In this document: positions 17,536 through 26,603 of the stretch, piece after piece | Position numbering within the stretch: the stretch's first letter is position 1 | Layout of the letters: each line of letters begins with the position of its first letter | Source of the DNA: an uncultured Prevotella sp. | GTDB lineage: Bacteria; Bacteroidota; Bacteroidia; Bacteroidales; Bacteroidaceae | DNA length: 64,000 nucleotides | Reading direction: 5' to 3' | Assembly: GCA_900553595.1 (NCBI GenBank) | Contig: USEC01000003.1 | Span: 1 to 64,000, forward strand | Notes under the pieces: generated by a model | The model's database searches: none | What the model was told of the DNA's origin: nothing | What the model saw: only the letters and a program-made list of their open reading frames with translations | Translations under genes and position numbers: made by a program

Positions 17536-18273
17536 ATGGTTTACGGACAAGAAAAAATAAAGCCCTACAGCGACAATGAGGGCAAGGGAGCGCAGGTCGA
17601 GCTTATGTTCGACAACATTGCGCACTCATACGACAAACTAAACCACCGGCTGTCATGGAACATAGACAAGATATGGAGAAGGAATGCACTGAAAAAGCTG
17701 TCTGCCTTCAAGCCCGAAACGGTTCTTGACATAGCAACCGGCACCGGCGACTTTGCCATATTGGAAGCCCGGATGCTTCACCCCCAAAAAATAGTCGGGG
17801 TCGATATAAGCGAAGGGATGATGTCCGTCGGACAAAAGAAGGCAGAGGCTTTGCATCTTGACAAGACCATCTCATTCAAAAAAGACGATTGTCTTCACCT
17901 GTCGTTCGACGCCAATACGTTCGACGCCGTAACCGCTGCGTTCGGCATAAGGAACTTTGCCGATTTGGACAAGGGACTGAAAGAAATGCACAGAGTCCTG
18001 AAACCCGGCGGACACCTATGCATAATAGAGCTGACATCGCCGGTACATTTCCCGATGAAGCAGTTGTTCAAGATATATTCGCACACGGTCCTGCCTATAT
18101 ACGGACGGCTCATTTCGGGAGACAACGCTGCCTACTCGTACCTCACCGCTACAATCGAAGCATTCCCACAAGGAGAGCAAATGGTGGAGATACTGAAGAA
18201 AGCAGGGTTCGCAAAAGCAGAATTCAAGAGAATGACATTAGGAATATGCACCATGTATTTCGCTACAAAATAA
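17536..18273 (+). CDS. ubiE: Demethylmenaquinone methyltransferase
   Basis: Also called menG. It makes menaquinone from demethylmenaquinone using SAM. I choose the ATG giving [13 protein letters not shown] (245 residues), because the upstream ATG at 17455 lies in the hairpin and adds residues not seen in the family. SAM-dependent methyltransferase motifs: [13 protein letters not shown] near residue 61, [22 protein letters not shown] and [12 protein letters not shown]. The family signature block [14 protein letters not shown] lies near 36. aroE follows by 16 bases. Confidence 0.93.
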   Translation: MVYGQEKIKPYSDNEGKGAQVELMFDNIAHSYDKLNHRLSWNIDKIWRRNALKKLSAFKPETVLDIATGTGDFAILEARMLHPQKIVGVDISEGMMSVGQKKAEALHLDKTISFKKDDCLHLSFDANTFDAVTAAFGIRNFADLDKGLKEMHRVLKPGGHLCIIELTSPVHFPMKQLFKIYSHTVLPIYGRLISGDNAAYSYLTATIEAFPQGEQMVEILKKAGFAKAEFKRMTLGICTMYFATK

Positions 18274-18289
18274 CATAACAAGAAAGAAA

Positions 18290-19042
18290 ATGGACAAGTA
18301 TGGATTAATAGGCTATCCCTTGGGACATTCATTCTCTGTGACATACTTCAACGAGAAGTTCGAGAATGAGAACATTGATGCATGCTACATCAATTACGAG
18401 ATTCCCACGATAGAAGAGTTGCCTGAAATCTTGGCATCAAATCCTGAGCTGAGAGGACTGAATGTCACCATCCCTTACAAGCAGAAGGTGATAAACTATT
18501 TGGACGACCTCAGTCCGGAAGCAAGAGCCATTGGTGCGGTCAATGTCATCAGAGTGACTCACAAAGGCAACAAATTCTTCCTGAAAGGATTCAACAGCGA
18601 TGTCATAGGCTTCACCAGAAGCATAGAGCCAATGCTGGAGAAATGTCACAAGAAAGCACTTATCCTTGGAACAGGAGGCGCATCGAAAGCCGTCAATTTC
18701 GGATTGAAGTCGCTCGGACTTGACACCATTTTCGTGAGCAGGACAAGGAAACCGGGCTGCATAACCTACGAGGATGTCACTCCGGAAATGGTGAAAGAAT
18801 ATAATGTAATAGTCAATTGCACCCCTCTTGGCATGTACCCCAATGTAGATTCATGCCCCAACCTGCCATACGAGGCAATGGACAGCCACACGATTCTATA
18901 CGACCTCCTGTACAACCCCGACGAGACTCTCTTCATGAAACGTGGAGCCGAGTTCGGAGCCAACACCAAGAACGGTCTGGAAATGCTACTTCTACAAGCC
19001 TTTGCAAGTTGGGAATTCTGGAACGGAAAGGAGCGCGAATAA
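18290..19042 (+). CDS. aroE: Shikimate dehydrogenase
   Basis: AroE reduces 3-dehydroshikimate with NADPH in aromatic amino acid synthesis. At 250 residues it is slightly short but complete. GYPLGHSFS at residues 6-14 binds shikimate, NVTIPYK lies near 60 with the catalytic Lys, GTGGASKAV near 127 binds nucleotide, and NCTPLGMYP lies near 175. It lies between menG/ubiE and purM with short gaps. Chorismate is also the menaquinone precursor, which makes the pairing with ubiE reasonable. Confidence 0.94.
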   Translation: MDKYGLIGYPLGHSFSVTYFNEKFENENIDACYINYEIPTIEELPEILASNPELRGLNVTIPYKQKVINYLDDLSPEARAIGAVNVIRVTHKGNKFFLKGFNSDVIGFTRSIEPMLEKCHKKALILGTGGASKAVNFGLKSLGLDTIFVSRTRKPGCITYEDVTPEMVKEYNVIVNCTPLGMYPNVDSCPNLPYEAMDSHTILYDLLYNPDETLFMKRGAEFGANTKNGLEMLLLQAFASWEFWNGKERE

Positions 19043-19079
19043 ATCATTTTACTTCAAGAAAATTCAAAACAATCAAGAT

Positions 19080-20249
19080 ATGGACAACTCTAACAGATAC
19101 ATGTTGCGCGGTGTAAGCGCTGCAAAGGAAGACGTACATAACGCCATCAAAAACATTGACAAAGGTATTTTCCCGCAGGCTTTCTGCAAAATCATACCCG
19201 ACATTCTTGGTGGCGACCCGGAATATTGCAACATAATGCACGCCGACGGAGCCGGCACAAAGTCGTCGTTGGCATACCTGTATTGGAAGGAAACGGGAGA
19301 CCTCAGCGTATGGAAGGGCATCGCACAGGATGCTCTCGTCATGAACACCGATGATTTGCTGTGTGTCGGCGCCGTGGACAACATCCTTGTGTCAAGCACT
19401 ATCGGACGCAACAAGATGCTCATTCCCGGAGAAGTGATTTCGGCCATCATCAATGGCACCGACGAATTGCTCGCAACTCTGCGCGACATGGGTATCGGCA
19501 TTTATGCTACCGGAGGCGAAACAGCCGATGTCGGCGACCTTGTACGAACAATAATCGTCGATTCCACTGTCACATGTCGTATGCGCCGCAAGGATGTCAT
19601 AAACAATGCCAACATCCGTCCGGGCGACGTTATTGTCGGACTGGCCTCATTCGGACAAGCCACTTATGAGAAGTCATACAACGGAGGCATGGGAAGCAAC
19701 GGTCTTACAAGTGCCCGCCACGATGTGTTCGCAAAGTATCTGGCAGAGAAGTACCCGGAAAGCTACGACCACGCAGTCCCGGAAGAACTGGTTTACAGCG
19801 GCACATGCCGTCTGGACGACAAGGTGGAAGGCGTAGATGTGAATGCCGGACAACTCGTTCTCTCCCCTACCCGCACCTACGCTCCGGTCATCAAGAAACT
19901 GCTTGACAAACTGCGTCCGGAAATTCACGGAATGGTGCACTGCACGGGTGGAGCACAGACGAAAGTGCTTCACTTTGTCAGCGACAACTGTCGTGTCGTG
20001 AAAGACAACATGTTCCCGATACCGCCACTCTTCAAGACGATACAGGAACAAAGCCATACAGACTGGAAAGAGATGTACAAGGTGTTCAACATGGGACACC
20101 GTATGGAGATATACATCCGCCCGGAACTGGCAGAAAAGGTTATTGCCATAAGCAAGAGTTTCAACATTGACGCACAGATTGTCGGACACATTGAGGAAGG
20201 AAAGAAATCCCTCACCATCAATTCCGAGTATGGAGTGTTTGAATATTAA
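19080..20249 (+). CDS. purM: Phosphoribosylformylglycinamidine cyclo-ligase (AIR synthase)
   Basis: PurM closes the imidazole ring of AIR with ATP. The start MDNSNRYMLRGVSAAKEDV gives 389 residues, the longer Bacteroidetes form. The family signatures include HADGAGTKSSLAYLYW near residue 53, DALVMNTDDLLCVGA near 85, ATGGETADVGDL near 145 and HCTGGAQTKVL near 287. An upstream ATG inside aroE at 18942 is not used by homologs. prfA follows after 30 bases. Confidence 0.95.
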   Translation: MDNSNRYMLRGVSAAKEDVHNAIKNIDKGIFPQAFCKIIPDILGGDPEYCNIMHADGAGTKSSLAYLYWKETGDLSVWKGIAQDALVMNTDDLLCVGAVDNILVSSTIGRNKMLIPGEVISAIINGTDELLATLRDMGIGIYATGGETADVGDLVRTIIVDSTVTCRMRRKDVINNANIRPGDVIVGLASFGQATYEKSYNGGMGSNGLTSARHDVFAKYLAEKYPESYDHAVPEELVYSGTCRLDDKVEGVDVNAGQLVLSPTRTYAPVIKKLLDKLRPEIHGMVHCTGGAQTKVLHFVSDNCRVVKDNMFPIPPLFKTIQEQSHTDWKEMYKVFNMGHRMEIYIRPELAEKVIAISKSFNIDAQIVGHIEEGKKSLTINSEYGVFEY

Positions 20250-20279
20250 TTTTTTACATCTATTATTTCGTTAAGCCCA

Positions 20280-21392
20280 ATGGCAGATCAAAGCAATATA
20301 TTAGAAAAGCTTGAAGGACTTGAAAGCCGTTACGAAGAGGTCTCCACGCTCATAACTGACCCCAATGTGATAGCCGACCAGCAACGCTTCGTAAAACTCA
20401 CAAAAGAATATAAGGATTTAAGCGACATAATGAAAGCACGCGACAGATACATCGCATGCATAAACTCAATAAAAGAGGCCAAGGACATATTGGCAAACGA
20501 AAGCGACATCGACCTGAAGAACATGGCTCGTGAGGAGCTTACAATAAACGAAGAGCTTCAACCCCAAATTGAGGAGGAGATAAAAATAGCACTCATCCCC
20601 AAAGACCCTGAGGACGCAAAGAATGTCCAAATGGAAATCAGAGCTGGCGCAGGAGGCGACGAAGCGGCTCTGTTTGCAGGAGACTTGTTCAACATGTACA
20701 AGAAGTATTGCGACACAAAGGGTTGGACTTTATCTGTGACGAGTGTCAGCGAAGGTGCTGTCGGAGGCTTTAAGGAAATAGACTTTGCCGTTAGCGGCGA
20801 CAATGTTTACGGCACATTAAAATACGAATCCGGCGTACACCGTGTACAAAGAGTACCGGCAACAGAGACGCAAGGACGCATGCATACAAGTGCTGCAACA
20901 GTTGCCGTACTGCCCGAAGCCGACAAGTTTGAAGTGAACATCAACGAAGGTCTCATAAAATGGGACACTTTCCGCTCTTCAGGAGCCGGTGGTCAGAACG
21001 TGAACAAAGTGGAATCCGGTGTCCGTCTGCGCTATCCTTGGAAAAATCCGGTGACCGGAGAAACGGAAGAAATACTCATCGAATGTACAGAAACCCGCGA
21101 CCAGCCTAAGAACAAGGAGCGTGCCTTGTCACGATTGCGCACATTTATATACGACCGTGAACACCAGAAATACATCGATGACATTGCAAGTCGCCGCAAG
21201 ACTTTGGTATCAACAGGAGACAGAAGTGCAAAGATTCGCACATACAACTACCCACAGGGACGCGTCACCGACCACCGCATAGGATTCACGACACACGACC
21301 TTCAGGGTTTCATGGCTGGCAACATACAGGACATGATCGACGCACTTACAGTGGCAGAGAATGCAGAAAGAATGAAAGAAACCGAATTATAA
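20280..21392 (+). CDS. prfA: Peptide chain release factor 1
   Basis: RF1 recognises UAA and UAG at the ribosomal A site. The 370-residue protein has the catalytic GGQ at residues 237-239 in [13 protein letters not shown], and the domain-2 region with the anticodon-like tripeptide: PATETQG lies near 195-201, consistent with the PxT motif of RF1 rather than SPF of RF2. No programmed frameshift is present. It is embedded in the purine/pyrimidine run, with pyrF 5 bases downstream. Confidence 0.96.
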   Translation: MADQSNILEKLEGLESRYEEVSTLITDPNVIADQQRFVKLTKEYKDLSDIMKARDRYIACINSIKEAKDILANESDIDLKNMAREELTINEELQPQIEEEIKIALIPKDPEDAKNVQMEIRAGAGGDEAALFAGDLFNMYKKYCDTKGWTLSVTSVSEGAVGGFKEIDFAVSGDNVYGTLKYESGVHRVQRVPATETQGRMHTSAATVAVLPEADKFEVNINEGLIKWDTFRSSGAGGQNVNKVESGVRLRYPWKNPVTGETEEILIECTETRDQPKNKERALSRLRTFIYDREHQKYIDDIASRRKTLVSTGDRSAKIRTYNYPQGRVTDHRIGFTTHDLQGFMAGNIQDMIDALTVAENAERMKETEL

Positions 21393-21397
21393 AAGAT

Positions 21398-22225
21398 ATG
21401 AACAGACAAGAATTATTCAACCAAATAAAGACAAAAAGAAGTTTTCTTTGTGTTGGTCTCGATACAGACACCAAGAAGATACCGCAATTCCTGATTGAAA
21501 AGGAGGATCCGATATATGCTTTCAACAAGGCAATAATCGATGCGACAGCACCCTACTGCATTGCATACAAGCCGAATCTCGCCTTTTATGAGGCATTTGG
21601 AATAAAGGGAATGATTGCTTTTGAGAAGACAATCAAGTATTTGAACGACAACTACCCAAACCATTTCATAATTGCAGACGCAAAGCGTGGAGACATAGGC
21701 AACACAAGTGCAATGTATGCCCGCACATTCTTTGAGGAATACAAACTTGACGCCCTCACCGTAGCCCCCTATATGGGCGAGGACAGTGTCACACCGTTCA
21801 TGAACTACAAAGACAAATGGGTAATACTCCTTGCATTGACAAGCAATAAGGGCAGCCATGATTTCCAACTCTGCCAGGACGAGAACGGAACCCGCCTTTT
21901 TGAGAAAGTACTGACAGTTTCACAGCAATGGGGCAACAAGGACAACATGATGTATGTCGTTGGGGCCACACAAGGAAAAATGTTTGAAGACATCCGCAAG
22001 ATTGTTCCGGAGCATTTTCTGCTTGTCCCAGGTGTCGGAGCACAGGGAGGTTCGCTTGAAGAAGTATGCAAATATGGCATGAACAACGAGTGCGGATTGT
22101 TGGTAAACAGCTCTCGTGGCATCATCTATGCAAGTCAGAACGCCGACTTTGCAGAGGTGGCGGCAGAAAAAGCGAAAGAGCTGCAAATACAGATGGATGC
22201 CGAGCTGATAAAGCACGGTATTTGA
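21398..22225 (+). CDS. pyrF: Orotidine 5'-phosphate decarboxylase
   Basis: PyrF forms UMP from OMP. The 275-residue length and the catalytic block [17 protein letters not shown] near residue 90 match the longer subfamily (PyrF type 2). FLCVGLDTD at about 15 and PGVGAQGG near 212 bind phosphate. It ends the phoH-to-pyrF co-directional run; the next gene has its own promoter. Confidence 0.95.
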   Translation: MNRQELFNQIKTKRSFLCVGLDTDTKKIPQFLIEKEDPIYAFNKAIIDATAPYCIAYKPNLAFYEAFGIKGMIAFEKTIKYLNDNYPNHFIIADAKRGDIGNTSAMYARTFFEEYKLDALTVAPYMGEDSVTPFMNYKDKWVILLALTSNKGSHDFQLCQDENGTRLFEKVLTVSQQWGNKDNMMYVVGATQGKMFEDIRKIVPEHFLLVPGVGAQGGSLEEVCKYGMNNECGLLVNSSRGIIYASQNADFAEVAAEKAKELQIQMDAELIKHGI

Positions 22226-22265
22226 CCTCAAGCAAAGAAAAAGGGCATTTGGAATGACTTTTATC

Positions 22266-22295
22266 CTTGTTTCTGAATTATATTTCTTATATTTG
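22266..22295 (+). promoter_or_regulatory. Promoter for the lpx operon
   Basis: CTTG at 22266-22269, 18 bases, TATATTTG at 22288-22295, about 30 bases before the lpxD ATG. Confidence 0.6.
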
Positions 22296-22324
22296 CATAA
22301 TTAAAACAAAACCAATTGCAAGAA

Positions 22325-23356
22325 ATGGAATTTAAAGCCGAACAGATTGCCGCCTTTATCGGTGGAAAGGTAGAAGGAAATCCTGATGCCACAGTTCATA
22401 CTTTCGCTAAAATAGAAGAAGGCACGAAGGGAGCCATCTCTTTCCTGTCCAACCCGAAATACACTCATTTCATTTACAACACCGACTCGTCAATAGTCAT
22501 TGTCAATGAAGATGTGGAGTTTGAACAACCCGTATCAACAACACTCATAAGGGTTAAGAATGCCTACGAAAGCATTGCCAAACTACTGCAACTCTATGAA
22601 GCAAGCAAACCCAAGAAGAAAGGCATTGATGACAAAGCAAGCATTGCAAAGTCATCAAACATAGGCAACGACTGCTATATTGGGGCTTTTGCGTGCATCG
22701 GAGAAAACACTGTTGTAGGAAACAACTGTGAGATTTATCCACATGCAGTGATTGGCGACAATTGCAAAATTGGCGACAATTGCAAGATTTACCCCAACAC
22801 AACAGTCTATGAGGGTTGCAAAATAGGAAACAATGTCACAATACATGCCGGTTCCGTCATTGGAGCCGACGGTTTCGGATTTGCTCCGAATACTGAAGGC
22901 TACGACAAAATACCGCAAATCGGTATCGTCACCATTGAGGACAACGTAGAAATAGGAGCCAACACCTGCGTGGACCGTTCCACAATGGGAAGTACCATAA
23001 TACGAAAGGGCGTGAAACTCGACAACTTAGTGCAGGTAGCCCACAATGTGGAGATTGGTGAAAACACGGTAATGTCAGCCCAAGTGGGCATCGCCGGCAG
23101 TACAAAAGTCGGAAAATGGTGTATGTTTGGTGGACAGGTGGGACTTGCCGGCCACATCACTATCGGCGACAAGACTTTCCTTGGAGCCCAGTCTGGCGTA
23201 CCGGGAAGCCTGAAAGGTGGTGAATCGCTTATCGGTACACCACCAATGAACCCAAGAAAATACTTCAAGTCACAAGCAATATTCAGACGGTTACCTGAAA
23301 TGTACAAAGAAATTGAAGACTTGAAAAAAGAAATCGAACGTTTGAAAAATAAATAA
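22325..23356 (+). CDS. lpxD: UDP-3-O-(3-hydroxyacyl)glucosamine N-acyltransferase
   Basis: LpxD adds the second hydroxyacyl chain in lipid A synthesis. The ATG start gives [14 protein letters not shown] (343 residues). The N-terminal uridine-binding domain is followed by a left-handed beta helix of hexapeptide repeats ([31 protein letters not shown] and others, residues 100-310). The active-site region includes [11 protein letters not shown] near 240. A short C-terminal coiled coil follows. lpxC-fabZ starts 3 bases after its stop. Confidence 0.95.
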   Translation: MEFKAEQIAAFIGGKVEGNPDATVHTFAKIEEGTKGAISFLSNPKYTHFIYNTDSSIVIVNEDVEFEQPVSTTLIRVKNAYESIAKLLQLYEASKPKKKGIDDKASIAKSSNIGNDCYIGAFACIGENTVVGNNCEIYPHAVIGDNCKIGDNCKIYPNTTVYEGCKIGNNVTIHAGSVIGADGFGFAPNTEGYDKIPQIGIVTIEDNVEIGANTCVDRSTMGSTIIRKGVKLDNLVQVAHNVEIGENTVMSAQVGIAGSTKVGKWCMFGGQVGLAGHITIGDKTFLGAQSGVPGSLKGGESLIGTPPMNPRKYFKSQAIFRRLPEMYKEIEDLKKEIERLKNK

Positions 23357-23359
23357 AAC

Positions 23360-24745
23360 ATGTCCAAACAAAAGTCATTAAAAGGCAGTTTCTCTTTATG
23401 CGGAAAAGGATTGCACACGGGTTTAAGCCTTACTGTCACATTCAATCCGGCTCCAGAGAACACTGGTTACAAGATACAACGCATTGACCTTGATGGTATG
23501 CCAACCATTCAGGCCATTGCCGAAAACGTGACAGACACTCAACGCGGAACCGTTTTAGCAAAAGGTGAAGTCAGAGTATCAACCGTAGAACATGGTTTGG
23601 CGGCTCTGTATGCCATGGGAATAGACAACTGTCTCATACAAGTAAACGGACCTGAATTCCCGATTCTTGACGGCAGCGCAGCAATGTATGTCAAAAAAAT
23701 CAACGAAGTAGGCATCGAAGAGCAGAATGCGCCCAAGGACTGGTACATTATCCGCCACAAAATAGAAGTGAAGGACGACACCACCGGTTCATGTATCACG
23801 ATTCTTCCGGATGAAGAATTCAGTCTGACAGCAATGTGCTCCTTCAATTCCAAGTTCATCAACAGCCAGTTTGCGACCCTTGACAAAATGGATGATTTTG
23901 CCGAAGAGATTGCCGAAGCACGCACATTCGTATTTGTCAGAGACATAGAGCCACTGCTGAATGCAAATCTAATCAAAGGCGGCGACCTTGACAATGCCAT
24001 TGTCATCTACGAGAAAGAGACTTCCCAAGAGCGTCTCGACCAACTCGCCGACATGCTTAACGTAGAACATCGCAATGCTACAGAGCTTGGGTATATCCAG
24101 CACAAGCCTCTTGTCTGGGAAAACGAATGCACACGCCACAAACTGCTTGACATCATCGGCGACATGGCTCTTATCGGAAAACCCATCAAAGGTCGCATAA
24201 TAGCCACCCGTCCGGGCCATACAATCAACAACAAGTTCGCGAGACTGATGCGCAAGGAGATTCGCAAGCACGAAATCCAGGCACCTATCTACGACCCGAA
24301 TGAAACTCCACTCATGGACAACATACGCATACGCGAACTTCTTCCTCACCGTTATCCGATGCAGCTCGTCGATAAAGTGATTGCACTTGGAGCCACAAGC
24401 ATCGTAGGTGTAAAGAATGTGACAAGCAACGAACCCTTTTTCGTAGGACATTTCCCGCAAGAACCGGTTATGCCGGGAGTATTACAGATTGAGGCAATGG
24501 CTCAGTGTGGAGGTCTGTTGGTACTCAACACCCTTGAAGAACCAGAGTGTTGGTCCACATACTTTATGAAAATTGACGATGTGAAATTCCGTCAAAAAGT
24601 AGTTCCGGGCGACACTCTTATATTCAAAGTAGATTTGTTGGCACCTGTACGACACGGCATATCATCAATGAAAGGCTATGTTTTCGTTGGTGACCACATC
24701 GTGTCGGAAGCGACTTTCACCGCACAAATTGTAAAGAACAAATAA
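23360..24745 (+). CDS. Bifunctional LpxC deacetylase / FabZ 3-hydroxyacyl-ACP dehydratase
   Basis: This 461-residue protein is a natural fusion. Residues 1 to about 310 are LpxC, the zinc-dependent UDP-3-O-acyl-GlcNAc deacetylase that commits flux to lipid A; KGLHTG near 16, the zinc ligand His78 in STVEHGLAAL, and HKLLDIIGDMALIG are visible. Residues from about 318 are FabZ (LLPHRYPMQLVDKV, GHFPQEPVMPGVLQIEAMAQ), which dehydrates 3-hydroxyacyl-ACP for fatty acid elongation. Both enzymes compete for related substrates. The fusion is known in Bacteroidetes. It lies in the order lpxD, lpxC-fabZ, lpxA. Confidence 0.96.
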   Translation: MSKQKSLKGSFSLCGKGLHTGLSLTVTFNPAPENTGYKIQRIDLDGMPTIQAIAENVTDTQRGTVLAKGEVRVSTVEHGLAALYAMGIDNCLIQVNGPEFPILDGSAAMYVKKINEVGIEEQNAPKDWYIIRHKIEVKDDTTGSCITILPDEEFSLTAMCSFNSKFINSQFATLDKMDDFAEEIAEARTFVFVRDIEPLLNANLIKGGDLDNAIVIYEKETSQERLDQLADMLNVEHRNATELGYIQHKPLVWENECTRHKLLDIIGDMALIGKPIKGRIIATRPGHTINNKFARLMRKEIRKHEIQAPIYDPNETPLMDNIRIRELLPHRYPMQLVDKVIALGATSIVGVKNVTSNEPFFVGHFPQEPVMPGVLQIEAMAQCGGLLVLNTLEEPECWSTYFMKIDDVKFRQKVVPGDTLIFKVDLLAPVRHGISSMKGYVFVGDHIVSEATFTAQIVKNK

Positions 24746-24758
24746 CAAGAACGATACA

Positions 24759-25529
24759 ATGAATCAAATAAGTCCATCAGCATACATACATCCTGAAGCA
24801 AAACTTGGAGACAACAACATAATCGGTCCCTTCTGTTGCATTGACAAGAATGTTGAACTTGGAGACAACAATGTTCTGCTTAACAGCGTGACCATCCATT
24901 ACGGTGCACGCATCGGAAGCAGAAACGAGTTCTTCCCAGGAGCAAGTATATCCACTAAACCACAGGATTTGAAGTTCCGTGGAGAAGATACTCTTTGCGT
25001 AATTGGCGATGACAACAGCATCAGAGAAAACGTTACAATTTCCCGCGGTACTGCCTCCAAGGGTAAGACACTGGTAGGAAGCCACAACCTTCTGATGGAA
25101 AGCATGCATGTAGGACATGACTGCGTGTTGGGAAACGGACTTATTATAGGAAATTCAACCAAGTTTGCCGGTGAAGTGGTAATTGACGACAATGCCATAA
25201 TCAGTGCTTCCGTGCTTTGCCATCAGTTCTGCCACATCGGAGGTTATGTCATGATACAGGGAGGTTCGAGATTTTCACAGGACATTCCACCATTCGTCAT
25301 TGCAGGCAAAGAACCCACCAAGTATTGCGGACTTAACCTTGTCGGATTCCGCAGACGCGGTTTCTCCAACGATCTGATTCACCTCATTCACGATGCATAC
25401 CGTCTGCTTTACTCAAAGGGACTTATCGCAGAAGGCATTCAGGAAATAAAGAAAAACCTGCAGATAACAAAAGAGATTCAATACATAATCGATTTTGTTG
25501 AGTCATCAAAGCGCGGTATAATTCGATAA
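24759..25529 (+). CDS. lpxA: UDP-N-acetylglucosamine acyltransferase
   Basis: LpxA transfers a hydroxyacyl chain to UDP-GlcNAc, the first step of lipid A. At 256 residues it has the left-handed beta helix (SPSAYIHPEAKLGDNNIIGPFC onward), FRGEDT near residue 72, and the catalytic His in MESMHVGHDC near 120. The C-terminal helical domain starts around 190 (GLNLVGFRRRGFS). It completes the lpx cluster and is followed by miaA after a 43-base gap. Confidence 0.96.
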   Translation: MNQISPSAYIHPEAKLGDNNIIGPFCCIDKNVELGDNNVLLNSVTIHYGARIGSRNEFFPGASISTKPQDLKFRGEDTLCVIGDDNSIRENVTISRGTASKGKTLVGSHNLLMESMHVGHDCVLGNGLIIGNSTKFAGEVVIDDNAIISASVLCHQFCHIGGYVMIQGGSRFSQDIPPFVIAGKEPTKYCGLNLVGFRRRGFSNDLIHLIHDAYRLLYSKGLIAEGIQEIKKNLQITKEIQYIIDFVESSKRGIIR

Positions 25530-25572
25530 ATTCGTAATCATACCAATTATAGAACGAACCTGACTGTCTTTC

Positions 25573-26475
25573 ATGAAGACCCTCATTGTCATATTAGGCC
25601 CGACGGGAATCGGTAAAACAGAATTGAGTTTGCAAGTTGCCGAACATCTTGCAACCCCAATAATAAATGCCGATTCCCGTCAGATTTTTTCAGAAATACC
25701 AATTGGTACCGCCGCCCCTACAAGAGAACAACAATCAAGGGTGAAGCATTATTTCGTCGGCAACCATCACATCGACGACTACTATAGCGCCTCTATGTTT
25801 GAAGAGGATGTAATGAAAACACTTGAACACATATTCAAAGAATCTGATACTGCTCTGATGAGTGGCGGCAGCATGATGTATATCGATGCGGTTTGCAACG
25901 GCATCGACGACATACCCACCATTGACGAGCAAACAAGAGCCACAATGAAACGCCGCTTGGAAACGGAGGGGCTCGCCGCTCTCCTTGAAGAACTCAAGGT
26001 CCTTGACTATGAGCATTGGAAGATTGTCGACCACAACAACCCCCGACGGGTTGTCCATGCATTGGAAATATGCAAGATGACGGGCAAGACATACACATCG
26101 TTCAGACAAAACATCACCAAGAAAAGACCCTTCAACATTATGAAAATAGGTTTGACTCTCGACCGTGCCACCCTCTACGACCGCATAAACAGGCGTGTTG
26201 AGGAAATGATAGAGCATGGCTTGGAAGCCGAAGCACGAAGTGTTTATGACAAACGCGAGCTCAACGCGCTGAACACTGTGGGGTACAAAGAGATGTTTGA
26301 ATTTTTTGACGGAACGACAACACTCGAAGAAGCGATATTCAAAATACAAAGCAATACCCGCCGCTATTGCAGGAAACAACAGACATGGTTCAAGCGCGAC
26401 CCATCGATAAAATGGTTCAATCCATGCGAAATTAAAGAAATCATAAAACATATCGATTCTTGCCTGAAAAATTAA
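25573..26475 (+). CDS. miaA: tRNA dimethylallyltransferase
   Basis: MiaA adds the isopentenyl group to A37 of tRNAs reading UNN codons. The 300-residue protein shows the P-loop [12 protein letters not shown] at residues 8-19, INADSRQIF near 34, GGSMMYIDA near 97 and TVGYKEM near 236. It lies at the end of the lpx run and is probably cotranscribed. A small hairpin (TTTCACTT/AAAGTGAAA near 26508-26526) follows it. Confidence 0.95.
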   Translation: MKTLIVILGPTGIGKTELSLQVAEHLATPIINADSRQIFSEIPIGTAAPTREQQSRVKHYFVGNHHIDDYYSASMFEEDVMKTLEHIFKESDTALMSGGSMMYIDAVCNGIDDIPTIDEQTRATMKRRLETEGLAALLEELKVLDYEHWKIVDHNNPRRVVHALEICKMTGKTYTSFRQNITKKRPFNIMKIGLTLDRATLYDRINRRVEEMIEHGLEAEARSVYDKRELNALNTVGYKEMFEFFDGTTTLEEAIFKIQSNTRRYCRKQQTWFKRDPSIKWFNPCEIKEIIKHIDSCLKN

Positions 26476-26603
26476 AATCATTTTGTACATTTGTATAAGA
26501 ATACGGTTTTTCACTTAAAGTGAAAGAAAAGCATTTCATTACACCCATAAAAGTCACAAATGACAAAAGTTTATTCATGTAAATACCAAAATTAAATAAT
26601 AGT

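Noticed and set aside
20280..21392. Peptide release factor 2 with programmed frameshift
   Set aside because: The gene is one uninterrupted frame with a PxT-type recognition motif, so it is RF1.
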